A stretch of DNA of 35,003 nucleotides from Balneolales bacterium (GTDB taxonomy: Bacteria > Bacteroidota > Rhodothermia > Balneolales > Natronogracilivirgulaceae). The position numbers and the translations under genes are program-made. Positions within the stretch are counted from its first letter, which is position 1, and each line of letters begins with the position of its first letter. Positions 7,335 through 15,867 of the stretch are shown in pieces. The stretch spans positions 1 to 35,003 of the forward strand of contig SLQC01000040.1 in the NCBI GenBank assembly GCA_007131625.1. The letters are read 5' to 3'. Under the pieces are notes generated by a model. That model was not told the origin of the DNA and made no database searches. It saw only the letters and a list, made by a program, of their open reading frames with translations.

Positions 7335-8723
7335 TCAATAGTCAATAAAAAGTCTACCGTTTTTACCGCCGAAGCCGTCTCTAACGGTAGATACATTATC
7401 AGGCAACTCCAGCCATTCGTGCCGGCTATTGGTTCGTTTCCTGATTTTGTATTCATATACCCCTGCAGACAGATCAAGTTCTACCCGGTACCGGTTCCTG
7501 CCAGTTCTGTGTAAAGGGATTCCGGGGTCATCCCAATCGATAAAATCTCCGGTTAAGTAGAGCGAAGCATTACCTTTGTATTGAACAGATAGTGTTGCCA
7601 GTAATTTCTGATTCTGATCCAGTGCAAGTTCCTGATCGCGCATCGGATCCGCCGAGTCCGGTTCATACTCCGGTTTTGGTTTTTGATCTTGCTCCTCTCG
7701 TTTTTGTGTATTCCAGCGTATCGATCGAATTTCACCGGTTCGCGATATCGGAAAGGATAACGGAATCTGAACACCAGCGGAAACCTGAAAATCTGAGACG
7801 ATGTCGTTGTCTTCACTTCCGAGCCAAAGGAGTCCGGAGAGTGTACCGGTCAGTGTAACCCAATCTGAATATGGATGGGATACACGGAGGAAAGTACGGA
7901 GAAACCGGTTTTCCAGCCTGATGACTTCATTGACCTGCGCAGTTTCGTTCTCACTGGTGACGGGTATACCTGCAATTGTACCCGGGATGATCAGGGCCCC
8001 ATTGCTCAGGTTACTCTGAAATTCCATCGAATACTGTTCCAGGCCTGTTTGAAGCACAATCGACATTCCGCTTCTGCGGTAGTGCACAGCAGCAACTGAG
8101 ATGGTGAAACCGTCGGCGGGGCGACGTAAATGGGCTAGGCTACTCTGAAAGGTCGTTCTCAATTGCCATCGGTATCTTGGCCAGTATTGGAATTCCAATC
8201 CATATGAGTCGTACCGGCGGGTTTCATCCGGCCGCACCAGTAAACCACGATAAGTCCGCCATCCGGATCCGGCTGAAATTCCAAGTTTTACGAACGGTGA
8301 GGGTACCCACTCCATTCCGGCAAAAAGCCAATTAATGTTACGGCTATAGGTGGATGAGTAGTAACTCCAACCACCGGATGCCCGTGCCGAGAAACCGGAC
8401 GCAATATGCTGTCGGAAAACGGGAGTGAGATATCCGCCGGTCCATGTAGGACGGTCATCGTAAAAATGGAGAAAATGTCCGGCTCCATAAAGGGTGGCAC
8501 TTCGTCCACTGCCTCTCCACCGAAATTGGCCGGCCGGCGACAGAGAAGTAAAGCCGGAAATCCGGCTACGATCCCACTCGGGAATAAAAGGCATCAGGTA
8601 GGTGTTCGACACGGAACCGCCTTCTGCCGACAGAGAGAAGTCGGTTTCCAGACTTTGAGCAATGGAATTGTTCCATACAATCAGGAGTAAAGCCATGGCG
8701 ATTCCAGTCGGAAAATATTTCAT
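7335..8723 (-). CDS. outer-membrane beta-barrel-like protein with C-terminal CBM48-like domain
   Basis: The start at 8723 (TGATG overlap with the anti-sigma stop) yields a signal peptide MKYFPTGIAMALLLIVWNNSIAQ. An upstream extension of 25 residues is rejected because it overlaps the anti-sigma gene and hides the signal. Residues ~30-330 alternate aromatic and polar residues in strands (GGWSYYSSTYSRNINWLFAG, SYGLEFQYWPRYRWQLRTTF), as expected of an outer-membrane barrel. A charged linker rich in Lys/Glu/Pro/Gln follows. The last ~85 residues form an early-set/CBM48 (AMPK glycogen-binding-like) domain: YLTGDFIDWDD, YRVELDLSAGVYEYKIRK, DGFGGKNGRLFIDY. The same domain type ends the anti-sigma factor upstream. 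Ligand unknown. Confidence 0.7.
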   Translation of the reverse strand: MKYFPTGIAMALLLIVWNNSIAQSLETDFSLSAEGGSVSNTYLMPFIPEWDRSRISGFTSLSPAGQFRWRGSGRSATLYGAGHFLHFYDDRPTWTGGYLTPVFRQHIASGFSARASGGWSYYSSTYSRNINWLFAGMEWVPSPFVKLGISAGSGWRTYRGLLVRPDETRRYDSYGLEFQYWPRYRWQLRTTFQSSLAHLRRPADGFTISVAAVHYRRSGMSIVLQTGLEQYSMEFQSNLSNGALIIPGTIAGIPVTSENETAQVNEVIRLENRFLRTFLRVSHPYSDWVTLTGTLSGLLWLGSEDNDIVSDFQVSAGVQIPLSFPISRTGEIRSIRWNTQKREEQDQKPKPEYEPDSADPMRDQELALDQNQKLLATLSVQYKGNASLYLTGDFIDWDDPGIPLHRTGRNRYRVELDLSAGVYEYKIRKRTNSRHEWLELPDNVSTVRDGFGGKNGRLFIDY

Positions 8724-9565
8724 CACAGATTGACTACTGCATTTTTGTTTCCAAAACCATCTTCCACAAAACGGTTGGCCAGAGGGTCGGTAGCCCATTG
8801 TTCACCGTCCTTGATGAACATATATCGATGTTCACCACGAGGCAACGGAATGGTGCCGGTCCAGGCAACGTCACCGTTAATCGATTGCCGGGTCAAAGTT
8901 ATGGGTTCCCAGTCGCTGAAATCACCAGCTACTGCGACCGATTCAGCATCATTATCAATATAGACAAACCGCATCATTACACGGTCTGTGGTCTCTTCGA
9001 CAATTTGTCGTACCGGGATGTCGCCGGGTGTATCCGGTTCGTCGTGCGTGGTGACGATAAACGGGGAGGCCACAATCAGTAGCAGGAGAGTGGCAGCGAT
9101 GCCTGCTGACCATAACGGCCGCCACATGACCGGACGTGGTTGCCAGAACCGGTTCCAGACTGATACTCGGTCATTGTTGCTGCGGCCTATGTTGCTGCCG
9201 ATTGGTTGATTGTCTTCCCTGGCGTTACCTGCCGGAACATATTCATCCTTTATTATATATGGAGCTTCCTTTTGAAAAATGGCGTTCATCACTCCGTCGA
9301 AAAAAGTATCAGGGACGGAGATCTTTTCTCTGATATCCGCTTGTTCCGATGTGGGAGTGACTGCGGTGACAGGATCAGTTGCGGTGTCTTCTGTCTGGCC
9401 GGTCCGGAAATCCGATGCCAGGTCTTGTCGCAACAGCAGATCAAATTTCAACAACGACCGCATCTCCGGGTCGTCGGCGATATGATGCAACACCTGTCGT
9501 TCTTCTTCACTGGTGAGTTCACCGTCAAGATAGCGTCGCAGCCATTCATCATTTACGGTACTCAT
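8723..9565 (-). CDS. transmembrane anti-sigma factor with periplasmic CBM48/AMPK-like domain
   Basis: The first ~50 residues (DEWLRRYLDGELTSEEERQV and on) resemble the cytoplasmic anti-sigma domain but lack the zinc HxxxCxxC motif, so it would be a zinc-free type. One transmembrane helix spans about 151-171 (LWSAGIAATLLLLIVASPFIV). The exported part ends in an early-set domain at ~197-280: VAVAGDFSDWEP, WTGTIPLPRGEHRYMFIKDG, DPLANRFVEDGFGNKNAVVNL. Its W219 sits where carbohydrate-contacting Trp occurs in CBM48. It overlaps the sigma gene by 4 bases (ATGA). The role, inferred from context, is to hold the ECF sigma inactive until an envelope or carbohydrate signal is sensed. Confidence 0.85.
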   Translation of the reverse strand: MSTVNDEWLRRYLDGELTSEEERQVLHHIADDPEMRSLLKFDLLLRQDLASDFRTGQTEDTATDPVTAVTPTSEQADIREKISVPDTFFDGVMNAIFQKEAPYIIKDEYVPAGNAREDNQPIGSNIGRSNNDRVSVWNRFWQPRPVMWRPLWSAGIAATLLLLIVASPFIVTTHDEPDTPGDIPVRQIVEETTDRVMMRFVYIDNDAESVAVAGDFSDWEPITLTRQSINGDVAWTGTIPLPRGEHRYMFIKDGEQWATDPLANRFVEDGFGNKNAVVNL

Positions 9566-10125
9566 ATTGGTAGCTCCAAATATTGTTTCAATTCTTTTCG
9601 AGCCCGGTGGACCCTGACTTTCAGGGCACCTACAGATACATCAAGTGCTTCGGATATTGCTTCGTACGACATGCCGTCCCGATATTTCATCAACAATGGA
9701 ATGGAGCAGCTTTCGCTAATGCGCTCAAGAGCATTTTGCAGTTGCCCCATCTGCTCACCAGTGGTGATGTTATCGTCTGATGACTGACCATCAGAGTACA
9801 TCTCGTGAGAGTGATCATCTGGAAACTCGGTAAAAACATCGTTATACCTCTGCCGGCGTCGGGTATGATCGATACAATGGTTTTGTGCCAGGCGGTAGAG
9901 CCAGGATGAAAATGCCGAATTTCCCTGATAGGATTGCAGCCGTTCGTATGCTTTTAAAAAAATCTCGTGCGCCATTTCATCTATCTGGTTGCTATTCTTT
10001 TCATACCGCTGAACAACATGGAAAACCAGCGATGCATATCGTTTCATGAGAATACGATACAAATCCTTATCCCCATTAGTGATGCGGGCTATGATATCCC
10101 GGTCAGGCTGGTCGACAAAATCCAT
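9562..10125 (-). CDS. ECF-family RNA polymerase sigma factor
   Basis: The 187-residue protein has sigma region 2 at about 20-95 (YASLVFHVVQRYEKNSNQIDE, EIFLKAYERLQSY, FSSWLYRLAQNHCIDHTRRR) and region 4 at about 130-183 (QLQNALERI, MKYRDGMSYEAISEALDV, VGALKVRVHRARKELKQYL). It has no regions 1 or 3, the standard ECF layout and length. The cognate anti-sigma follows with a 4-base overlap. A motif upstream (10217-10243) that is shared with the DUF4382 gene suggests autoregulation. ECF factors of this kind commonly respond to envelope stress, but the signal here is not readable. Confidence 0.95.
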   Translation of the reverse strand: MDFVDQPDRDIIARITNGDKDLYRILMKRYASLVFHVVQRYEKNSNQIDEMAHEIFLKAYERLQSYQGNSAFSSWLYRLAQNHCIDHTRRRQRYNDVFTEFPDDHSHEMYSDGQSSDDNITTGEQMGQLQNALERISESCSIPLLMKYRDGMSYEAISEALDVSVGALKVRVHRARKELKQYLELPI

Positions 10126-10216
10126 GGTATAAGATACTGTTGGCGTGAGTTCGTTATCGAAGCCAAACGAATGACAATGGTAAATTACCCACGAACGATC
10201 ATATCTGTTACAATAT

Positions 10217-10243
10217 GACGCTCGTAGTTCCGATTAAGTTACA
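10217..10243 (-). promoter_or_regulatory. putative autoregulated ECF promoter of the sigma operon
   Basis: On the minus strand TGTAAC (complement of 10238-10243), 16 bases, then GCGTC (complement of 10217-10221). It shares the 11-mer GAGCGTCATAT and an internal TCGG with the motif before the DUF4382 gene. A -35 of the 'xAAC' kind with a -10 'CGTC' about 16 bases apart is the usual ECF architecture. It lies ~90 bases before the sigma start codon. Confidence 0.5.
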
Positions 10244-10306
10244 TTATTGAAAGACCCTTAATGGGTAGTGAAACTATAAAATCCCTTATATTAGAACCAT
10301 TCAGAT

Positions 10307-10366
10307 GGCTCTATTAATAGTGTAATCTCTGTAATTGGCTCTATTAATTGTGTAACCCCTGTAATT
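10307..10366. repeat. 2 x 30-base tandem repeat abutting a start codon
   Basis: Two adjacent 30-base copies (10307-10336 and 10337-10366) both start GGCTCTATTAAT and end CTGTAATT, with three mismatches. The second copy ends at the base immediately before the ATG of the M1 peptidase gene, so the repeat forms the whole proximal 5' leader. Confidence 0.9.
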
Positions 10367-12388
10367 ATGCTTTTTTTGCACAAATTTCAGTTTTTTATTT
10401 TACTTACCGCTTTTTTTACTTCTTGCATACCGACTGGTGAGATTCCGGAACCCGGTAGCGGACAGCTGGTTTCCGGTCAGGAAATGGGTATCCCCGAACG
10501 GCCACTTCCGCAGCAGGTCGTTCCACCAAACGAATACCGGAAAGCGGTAGATACGGAAACACGTACCCATGACGGCCGGCCCGGCCCTGCCTACTGGCAG
10601 CAATTTACCGAATACAATATCGACGTTACACTGCATGCCTCTGATCGCAGAATTTCAGCCGTTGCCCGGATCGCTTATCACAACCAGTCCCCTAACACAC
10701 TCCGCCAGTTGCATCTGGAATTGGTGCAGAATCTGCATGCCGAAGGTGCGATCCGTAATCGCCCTGCCGAGGTCACTGGTGGTATACGCCTGAACCGTGT
10801 CACAGCTGAGGGGATCGATTTGAGCAATGAACCGGGTGAACAGTACCGCTATGGCGTCCAGGGAACCCGCATGATTATTCACACCCCGGCACCTGTTGCC
10901 CCGGGAGAAACATCGGAACTTGAAATTGCGTACGAATTCAGGATTCCGCAACAGGGTGCAGGTGGACGGATGGGATATCACGACGACAATCTGTTTTATC
11001 TCGGTTATTGGTACCCGCATATGGTGGTCTATGACGATGTGTTGGGTTGGCACCCCGATCCGTATCGTGGACAAGCCGAGTTTTATCACGGTTTTGCCGA
11101 TTACCATCTGACTGTCCATGCACCGGAACAATGGCTTGTAATGGCGACCGGCGAATTACAGAATGCCGGCGATGTACTTGCACCGGATGTGATGCAACGC
11201 TGGGAGGAGGCAAAACAAAGCGACGAGCCGATACGGATCTATACTGCCGAGTCAGGAGAAATGGCTACAAGGTCTGTTGCGGAGGAAACGGCTGCAGGAT
11301 CTAGCGCAGAGGATGGAAAACTTACCTGGCAATTTTCCGCACAAAATGTTCGCGATGTCGCCTTCAGTGCAACGCGCGAGTCGAACTGGGACGCTGCCCG
11401 AACATCAGTTGGCGATCGCACGGGTGACGGCATTGATGATCACACTGTTATAAACGCTTTCTGGCGTGACCGCGCCCCGCTCTGGTCGGAAGTTGTCTCC
11501 TACCAGCAGCATGCCATTACGTTTTTGTCGGACCTTACCGGATTTGCCTACCCATGGCCTCATATGACAGCTGTCGAAGGAGGCGGTATCATAGGAGGCG
11601 GCATGGAGTATCCGATGATGACTATCATGGGCGATTATAACCAGCGCGGTCAAGAGGCCCTCTATTCGGTCACCGCACATGAACTGGCGCACATGTGGAT
11701 TCCGATGATCGTGAGCACCGACGAACGCCGGTACAGTTGGCTTGACGAAGGCAGTACCGTCTTCAGTACCGCTGAAGCGGTAATGGACTTCTATCCCGAG
11801 CGAAGACCCCATCAGGAAACACAAAGAGCCTACATCCGTGCCGCCCGACAAGGTAATGAAGGCCCGATGATGCAGCGGTCCGACTTTCACTACTCAACGA
11901 CACATTTTATCATCGCTTCCTACCGCAAACCGTCAGCGATTCTTGCCGCCTTGCGAAAAGTTCTGGGGGAGGATATTTTTTGGGAAGCCTATCGAGCTTT
12001 TATCGAAGAATGGGCGTTTAAACAAGCGTATCCATGGGACTTTTTCCGTACCTTTGAACGAATCAGCGGTCGCGATCTCTTCTGGTTCTGGTACAGCTGG
12101 TATTACGAAACATGGGTAATGAATCAGGTAGTGGATGAAGTGGAAGAGACAGAAAAAGGAACCCGTATTGTCATAAGAGACGACGGAAAGGTACCGATGC
12201 CGGTTTACATAACTGTGACCTATGATGGCGACAACCGGACGGAATACAAGATCCCGGTAGATCGTTGGCTTGGTGGAAAGCGAACAGCCGAAATAATCAT
12301 TCCGGAACGAAATGTGCGCCGGGTGGTGATCGATGTGAACATGGAGCTCCCGGACGTCAACCGGCAAAACGCTGTATGGGAGCGCTGA
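10367..12388 (+). CDS. M1-family zinc metallopeptidase lipoprotein
   Basis: The 673-residue protein has the zinc signature HELAH at 438-442 and the third ligand E461 exactly 18 residues later (WLDEGST), the M1 gluzincin arrangement. The exopeptidase-like GxMEN region appears as GGGMEYPMM. The N-terminal ~230 residues form the beta-saddle domain of M1 enzymes (VARIAYHNQSPNTLRQLHLEL). The signal MLFLHKFQFFILLTAFFTSC is a lipoprotein signal with C20, so the enzyme should be anchored in the envelope, facing the periplasm or surface. It probably trims peptides for nutrition or protein turnover. It is divergent from the ECF sigma operon and appears to be a single gene. Confidence 0.92.
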   Translation: MLFLHKFQFFILLTAFFTSCIPTGEIPEPGSGQLVSGQEMGIPERPLPQQVVPPNEYRKAVDTETRTHDGRPGPAYWQQFTEYNIDVTLHASDRRISAVARIAYHNQSPNTLRQLHLELVQNLHAEGAIRNRPAEVTGGIRLNRVTAEGIDLSNEPGEQYRYGVQGTRMIIHTPAPVAPGETSELEIAYEFRIPQQGAGGRMGYHDDNLFYLGYWYPHMVVYDDVLGWHPDPYRGQAEFYHGFADYHLTVHAPEQWLVMATGELQNAGDVLAPDVMQRWEEAKQSDEPIRIYTAESGEMATRSVAEETAAGSSAEDGKLTWQFSAQNVRDVAFSATRESNWDAARTSVGDRTGDGIDDHTVINAFWRDRAPLWSEVVSYQQHAITFLSDLTGFAYPWPHMTAVEGGGIIGGGMEYPMMTIMGDYNQRGQEALYSVTAHELAHMWIPMIVSTDERRYSWLDEGSTVFSTAEAVMDFYPERRPHQETQRAYIRAARQGNEGPMMQRSDFHYSTTHFIIASYRKPSAILAALRKVLGEDIFWEAYRAFIEEWAFKQAYPWDFFRTFERISGRDLFWFWYSWYYETWVMNQVVDEVEETEKGTRIVIRDDGKVPMPVYITVTYDGDNRTEYKIPVDRWLGGKRTAEIIIPERNVRRVVIDVNMELPDVNRQNAVWER

Positions 12389-12665
12389 TTATGCACAAAT
12401 TCCCGGTTGGGATAAAACAGTTGTCCTCATTATCTTACTATTACAAATTTTTAATAATCATGAGCGAGCACATTCCGGAAACAAATGTAACTCAAAGTAT
12501 ACCATAGTAGTGGCTGATATTTGACAATAGATGATATAGCAGCCCGTTCGGCAGCAGGTTGAAAGCACGATGGAAAAAGACAAATGGAAGCAGACGGAAT
12601 GCCGAACAGACAGTAAATCAATCGGAGATGTGAACCCGTGAAGCAGCGGTAATCGGAGTAATTAA

Positions 12666-13922
12666 GTGAATAATAAAACAGAACTACCCTGGTACGGAAA
12701 ACTGATCCTGGTTCTGGGAGGAATTACACTCCTGATCTACGTGCTTATTCAGGCCAGCTCCATACTGGTACCGTTTCTCTTTGCTGTCTTTTTCGCCATT
12801 CTGCTCGCTCCGCTCTCTTCCCTGATCGAAAGATACCGCATCAACCGATTGTTTTCCTCCCTTTTTAGTGTGCTGATCGGCATCACCTTTCTCTCCGGTA
12901 TTATTTTCTTCTTTTATAATCAGCTGATTAGCTTCGCCCAGGATTTGAGTATGATCGAAGAACGGATCAATGAACTGTTTACTCAATTCTCTGAATTCTT
13001 CAACACTTATCTGGCAGTGGAACCGGATGCACAAATGGACTCGGTCTCGGATTCCATCGTCTCGTTTCTGCGTGACAACATGGAACCGTTAACTCGTGGC
13101 GTGATGACAGCCGCCACAACACTCACCATGTTCTTTCTGATACCGATGTATGTCTTTCTGCTGTTGATGTATCGGGATTTCCTGAAAAATTTCTTCCTGA
13201 TGGCATTCGCGCGCCGCGAAAAAAACAGCCGGGTAGAAATTATGATTAACAAGGTCCGAAGCGTTGTTCAGAACTACATCACCGGAATGTCCATCGTTAT
13301 CTGCATTCTGGCGGTCCTGAACAGCACCGCGCTATATATCATCGGAATTGATCACGCTCTGTTTTTTGGAGTCTTTGCCGCATTACTAAATGTCATACCG
13401 TTCCTAGGCCCGATTATCGGTTCCATCTTGCCGATCATCTACTCCCTGCTGGTCATGGACTCGCTCTGGTATCCGTTCGCAGTACTCGCCACATTTTACG
13501 TCATCCAGCTTTTTGAAAGCAATCTGTTTACTCCAATGATCGTCGGACAGCGAGTCAGTCTCAATCCGCTTGTTACTCTGCTTGCCATATTTATCGGGGG
13601 ACAAATATGGGGTCTGGCAGGCATGATCCTGTTCATCCCTGGACTTGCGATGCTTAAGGAAGTTTTTGACGAAGTGGACTCTTTGCGCCCATACGGTTAT
13701 TTGCTCGGCAAGGTCAAGACCAGGGAACAGACGGAGAAAGAGTATTTTTCGGGTAAGATGGCACGTTTCAAGGGATCGAGGAAGGGTGGTCAACAAAAAG
13801 AAACGACGAAGTCACGCAGCCGATCGGATGGCAAAACGAGTAATAAGTCAACCGTAGACAACAACAGAAATACACCGAAACTCCGGAAAAAAGTCCGTGA
13901 AGGGGGTGATCAGGAGGAATAG
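12666..13922 (+). CDS. AI-2E/PerM-family membrane transporter
   Basis: The 418-residue protein has the AI-2E (PerM/YhhT/YdiK) family layout. There are two N-terminal helices (LILVLGGITLLIYVLIQASS and VPFLFAVFFAILLAPLSSLI), a soluble segment, and a C-terminal helix bundle with NYITGMSIVICILAVLNS, FAALLNVIPFLGPIIGSILP, and NPLVTLLAIFIGGQIWGLAGM, all hallmark segments. Family members are oligomeric transporters linked to autoinducer export or Na+/H+ antiport; the substrate here is unknown. The start is GTG at 12666 with GGAG 8 bases upstream. The last ~55 residues are a basic Lys/Arg/Ser-rich tail beyond the usual domain. The 3' end overlaps the convergent amidase gene by 13 bases. Confidence 0.9.
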   Translation: MNNKTELPWYGKLILVLGGITLLIYVLIQASSILVPFLFAVFFAILLAPLSSLIERYRINRLFSSLFSVLIGITFLSGIIFFFYNQLISFAQDLSMIEERINELFTQFSEFFNTYLAVEPDAQMDSVSDSIVSFLRDNMEPLTRGVMTAATTLTMFFLIPMYVFLLLMYRDFLKNFFLMAFARREKNSRVEIMINKVRSVVQNYITGMSIVICILAVLNSTALYIIGIDHALFFGVFAALLNVIPFLGPIIGSILPIIYSLLVMDSLWYPFAVLATFYVIQLFESNLFTPMIVGQRVSLNPLVTLLAIFIGGQIWGLAGMILFIPGLAMLKEVFDEVDSLRPYGYLLGKVKTREQTEKEYFSGKMARFKGSRKGGQQKETTKSRSRSDGKTSNKSTVDNNRNTPKLRKKVREGGDQEE

Positions 13923-15769
13923 TCGATAACCCGACCGTACCGCAGGAAGTACTCACGCAGTCCCTTAACAATTATTTCTCCCACGTTATCCTGAAATTCC
14001 GGATCCAACAGTTTCATCTCTTCTTCCGGATGTGAAATAAAGCCGGTCTCGACCAGCACATTCGGCAGTTCCGTCAGGGCGTTCAGTGTGAAATTGAAAC
14101 CACCGAACAGACCGAAGTCTCGCAACGGCAATTCCAGCATATGGTTATGAATAATATTGGCGAGTGGCCGGAATGCTTCGTGGCGATAATAGGTGCTCGT
14201 GCCGTGGATAGCAAGCGGATTGACATCTGTTCCGATGGAATTCGCATGGATACTGACCAGCACATGGGCATCGGATGCGATGATCATCTCGCTCCGTTCC
14301 ACCAAAGAAACATAGATATCCCGGTCACGCGTCATTAAAACTCGCACACCTTCCTCTTCCAGTCTGTCACGTACTTTCCGGGCAATGTCGAATACAACAT
14401 CTTTCTCCTTTACGCCGGTGGACCCGAGCGCGCCCAGATTGTTGCCGCCGTGTCCCACGTCGATGGCTATGCTGATATCCTCGAGCGGCCGGTTTCGGGA
14501 AACGATCGTGGGTGGGCGCTGAACCTGTACCTGCAGGCTGCTGCCGACACCATACCTCACCTGATAGCCCCAGTGAATATCGTGCTCAAGATGAATCTGA
14601 AGCTGAAAATGGTTGGGGCCGACCTGATTCCAGTCAACACTTTTTATTCCCTTTGCGTTTTTCTGATGGGCGATCCAGTTTGTGTTGGAGTCGGCACCAT
14701 AGATATCAACTTCGATGGTGTTCGGACGGGTGCTCATTGCGGTAACATACGGTAGGCGCTGTGCCAGGGTTAGCGTTACCATGTCGTAATCGTCGTTTCC
14801 ATTGACGGTGATCGATCCGGTTGCAGAGCGCGGCAACGGCGTCTGTTCAGGCAGGAGTTTAACGAAGCGGGCCGGAAGATATCCCTCCAGATTATCCGAC
14901 AGCCGAACACGATATTGCACTCCTACCCGACCAATCACTTCAACCCGCACTCCTGATTCTAAAAAACCGAGGCGTGGTCCGCCAAGCCGGTCAGTGCCGA
15001 TCCCGGCATTCAAATGAGCTCGGCGGCCGTTTACTTCTGCTACTCGCGGGAAAGCATCCGGTGTAATGGAAACCGGAGTGCTGTTCGTCACCGTAATATT
15101 GCCCCGCCGATCGTCCCGCAAAGTATAGGTAATTCGGGCTTCATGTGCAAAATCATCCTCCCGGGTCGTATACCGTCCAACATAAATCCCGCCGATGCCA
15201 CCGGTTTTAGTAAGTGGTTGTTCCTGCATGGGGATATCCTTCGTAACGCCGTCAATTCTGAAATAGGCCCGCTGTCCGGCACTGCCCCGGAACTGAATCT
15301 CGATCACCTCGTCTTTACCCAATTCCAGGAGTTGTTCGGGTTTCATCATATCCTGCTCGATGACAAGCGGTATCGCCGGTGTGGTTTTAACCTCCTCAGG
15401 ACGAATGAAATAAAGATTTTTAGTCCTTGATTCACCATCAGCGGAAATCACCCGGATGCGTGATGTACTCTGACCGACAGGAACATCCACCAGTCCGGCA
15501 AAACCACCGCTGGGGAAAACCCGGACCTCCTCGTCGTTAATATAGGCGCGGGCGTCGGATTCGGTATTTCCGGCAATGCGATGACGTCCCTGTGCTGTAC
15601 TGGTTGTGTCGCTGCCAGGAATAACGATGTTTAGCCGGACAGTTTCTGTTTTCTTGTCCAAGTCATTGGCTGGCTGTTCACCCGGTGGTAGCGTATGGGC
15701 TAATGAAAAGAATAAAACGGCAAACAAAACTACAGCCAGTAGATAGTAATAGGTGCGGGGTGAGTGCAT
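13910..15769 (-). CDS. N-acetylmuramoyl-L-alanine amidase with SH3-like and AMIN-like domains
   Basis: The C-terminal ~190 residues are an Amidase_3 catalytic domain: IAIDVGHGGNNLGALG (zinc His), TRDRDIYVSLVERSE, HVLVSIHANS (zinc His), and ELPNVLVETGFISHPEEE (catalytic Glu). It cuts the bond between N-acetylmuramic acid and the stem peptide in peptidoglycan. Upstream are a bacterial SH3-like segment (GIGTDRLGGPRLGFLESGVRVEVIG...GYLPARFVKLL) and an AMIN-like beta domain (VTLTLAQRLPYVTAMS). The start at 15769 gives a signal peptide (YYYLLAVVLFAVLFFSLAHT); an extension of 14 residues to 15811 is less likely. It is convergent with the AI-2E gene and lies just downstream of yidC. It is probably involved in cell separation or wall turnover. 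Confidence 0.92.
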   Translation of the reverse strand: MHSPRTYYYLLAVVLFAVLFFSLAHTLPPGEQPANDLDKKTETVRLNIVIPGSDTTSTAQGRHRIAGNTESDARAYINDEEVRVFPSGGFAGLVDVPVGQSTSRIRVISADGESRTKNLYFIRPEEVKTTPAIPLVIEQDMMKPEQLLELGKDEVIEIQFRGSAGQRAYFRIDGVTKDIPMQEQPLTKTGGIGGIYVGRYTTREDDFAHEARITYTLRDDRRGNITVTNSTPVSITPDAFPRVAEVNGRRAHLNAGIGTDRLGGPRLGFLESGVRVEVIGRVGVQYRVRLSDNLEGYLPARFVKLLPEQTPLPRSATGSITVNGNDDYDMVTLTLAQRLPYVTAMSTRPNTIEVDIYGADSNTNWIAHQKNAKGIKSVDWNQVGPNHFQLQIHLEHDIHWGYQVRYGVGSSLQVQVQRPPTIVSRNRPLEDISIAIDVGHGGNNLGALGSTGVKEKDVVFDIARKVRDRLEEEGVRVLMTRDRDIYVSLVERSEMIIASDAHVLVSIHANSIGTDVNPLAIHGTSTYYRHEAFRPLANIIHNHMLELPLRDFGLFGGFNFTLNALTELPNVLVETGFISHPEEEMKLLDPEFQDNVGEIIVKGLREYFLRYGRVIDYSS

Positions 15770-15867
15770 CTTGATAATTGAAAAACATTCACGAATGTAA
15801 CACCTAATCAAAATAGAATAATTTTCGAAAATCGGAAGGATTTCGAAAAAAACTCAGATGATTTTTT

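Noticed and set aside
7322..7477. Longer N-terminus of the secreted helical protein
   Set aside because: It would overlap the barrel gene end, and the hydrophobic signal would lie deep inside the protein.
9562..10125. Zinc anti-sigma (ZAS) motif HxxxCxxC in the anti-sigma partner
   Set aside because: The N-terminal 50 residues contain no Cys, so the partner is not the zinc type.
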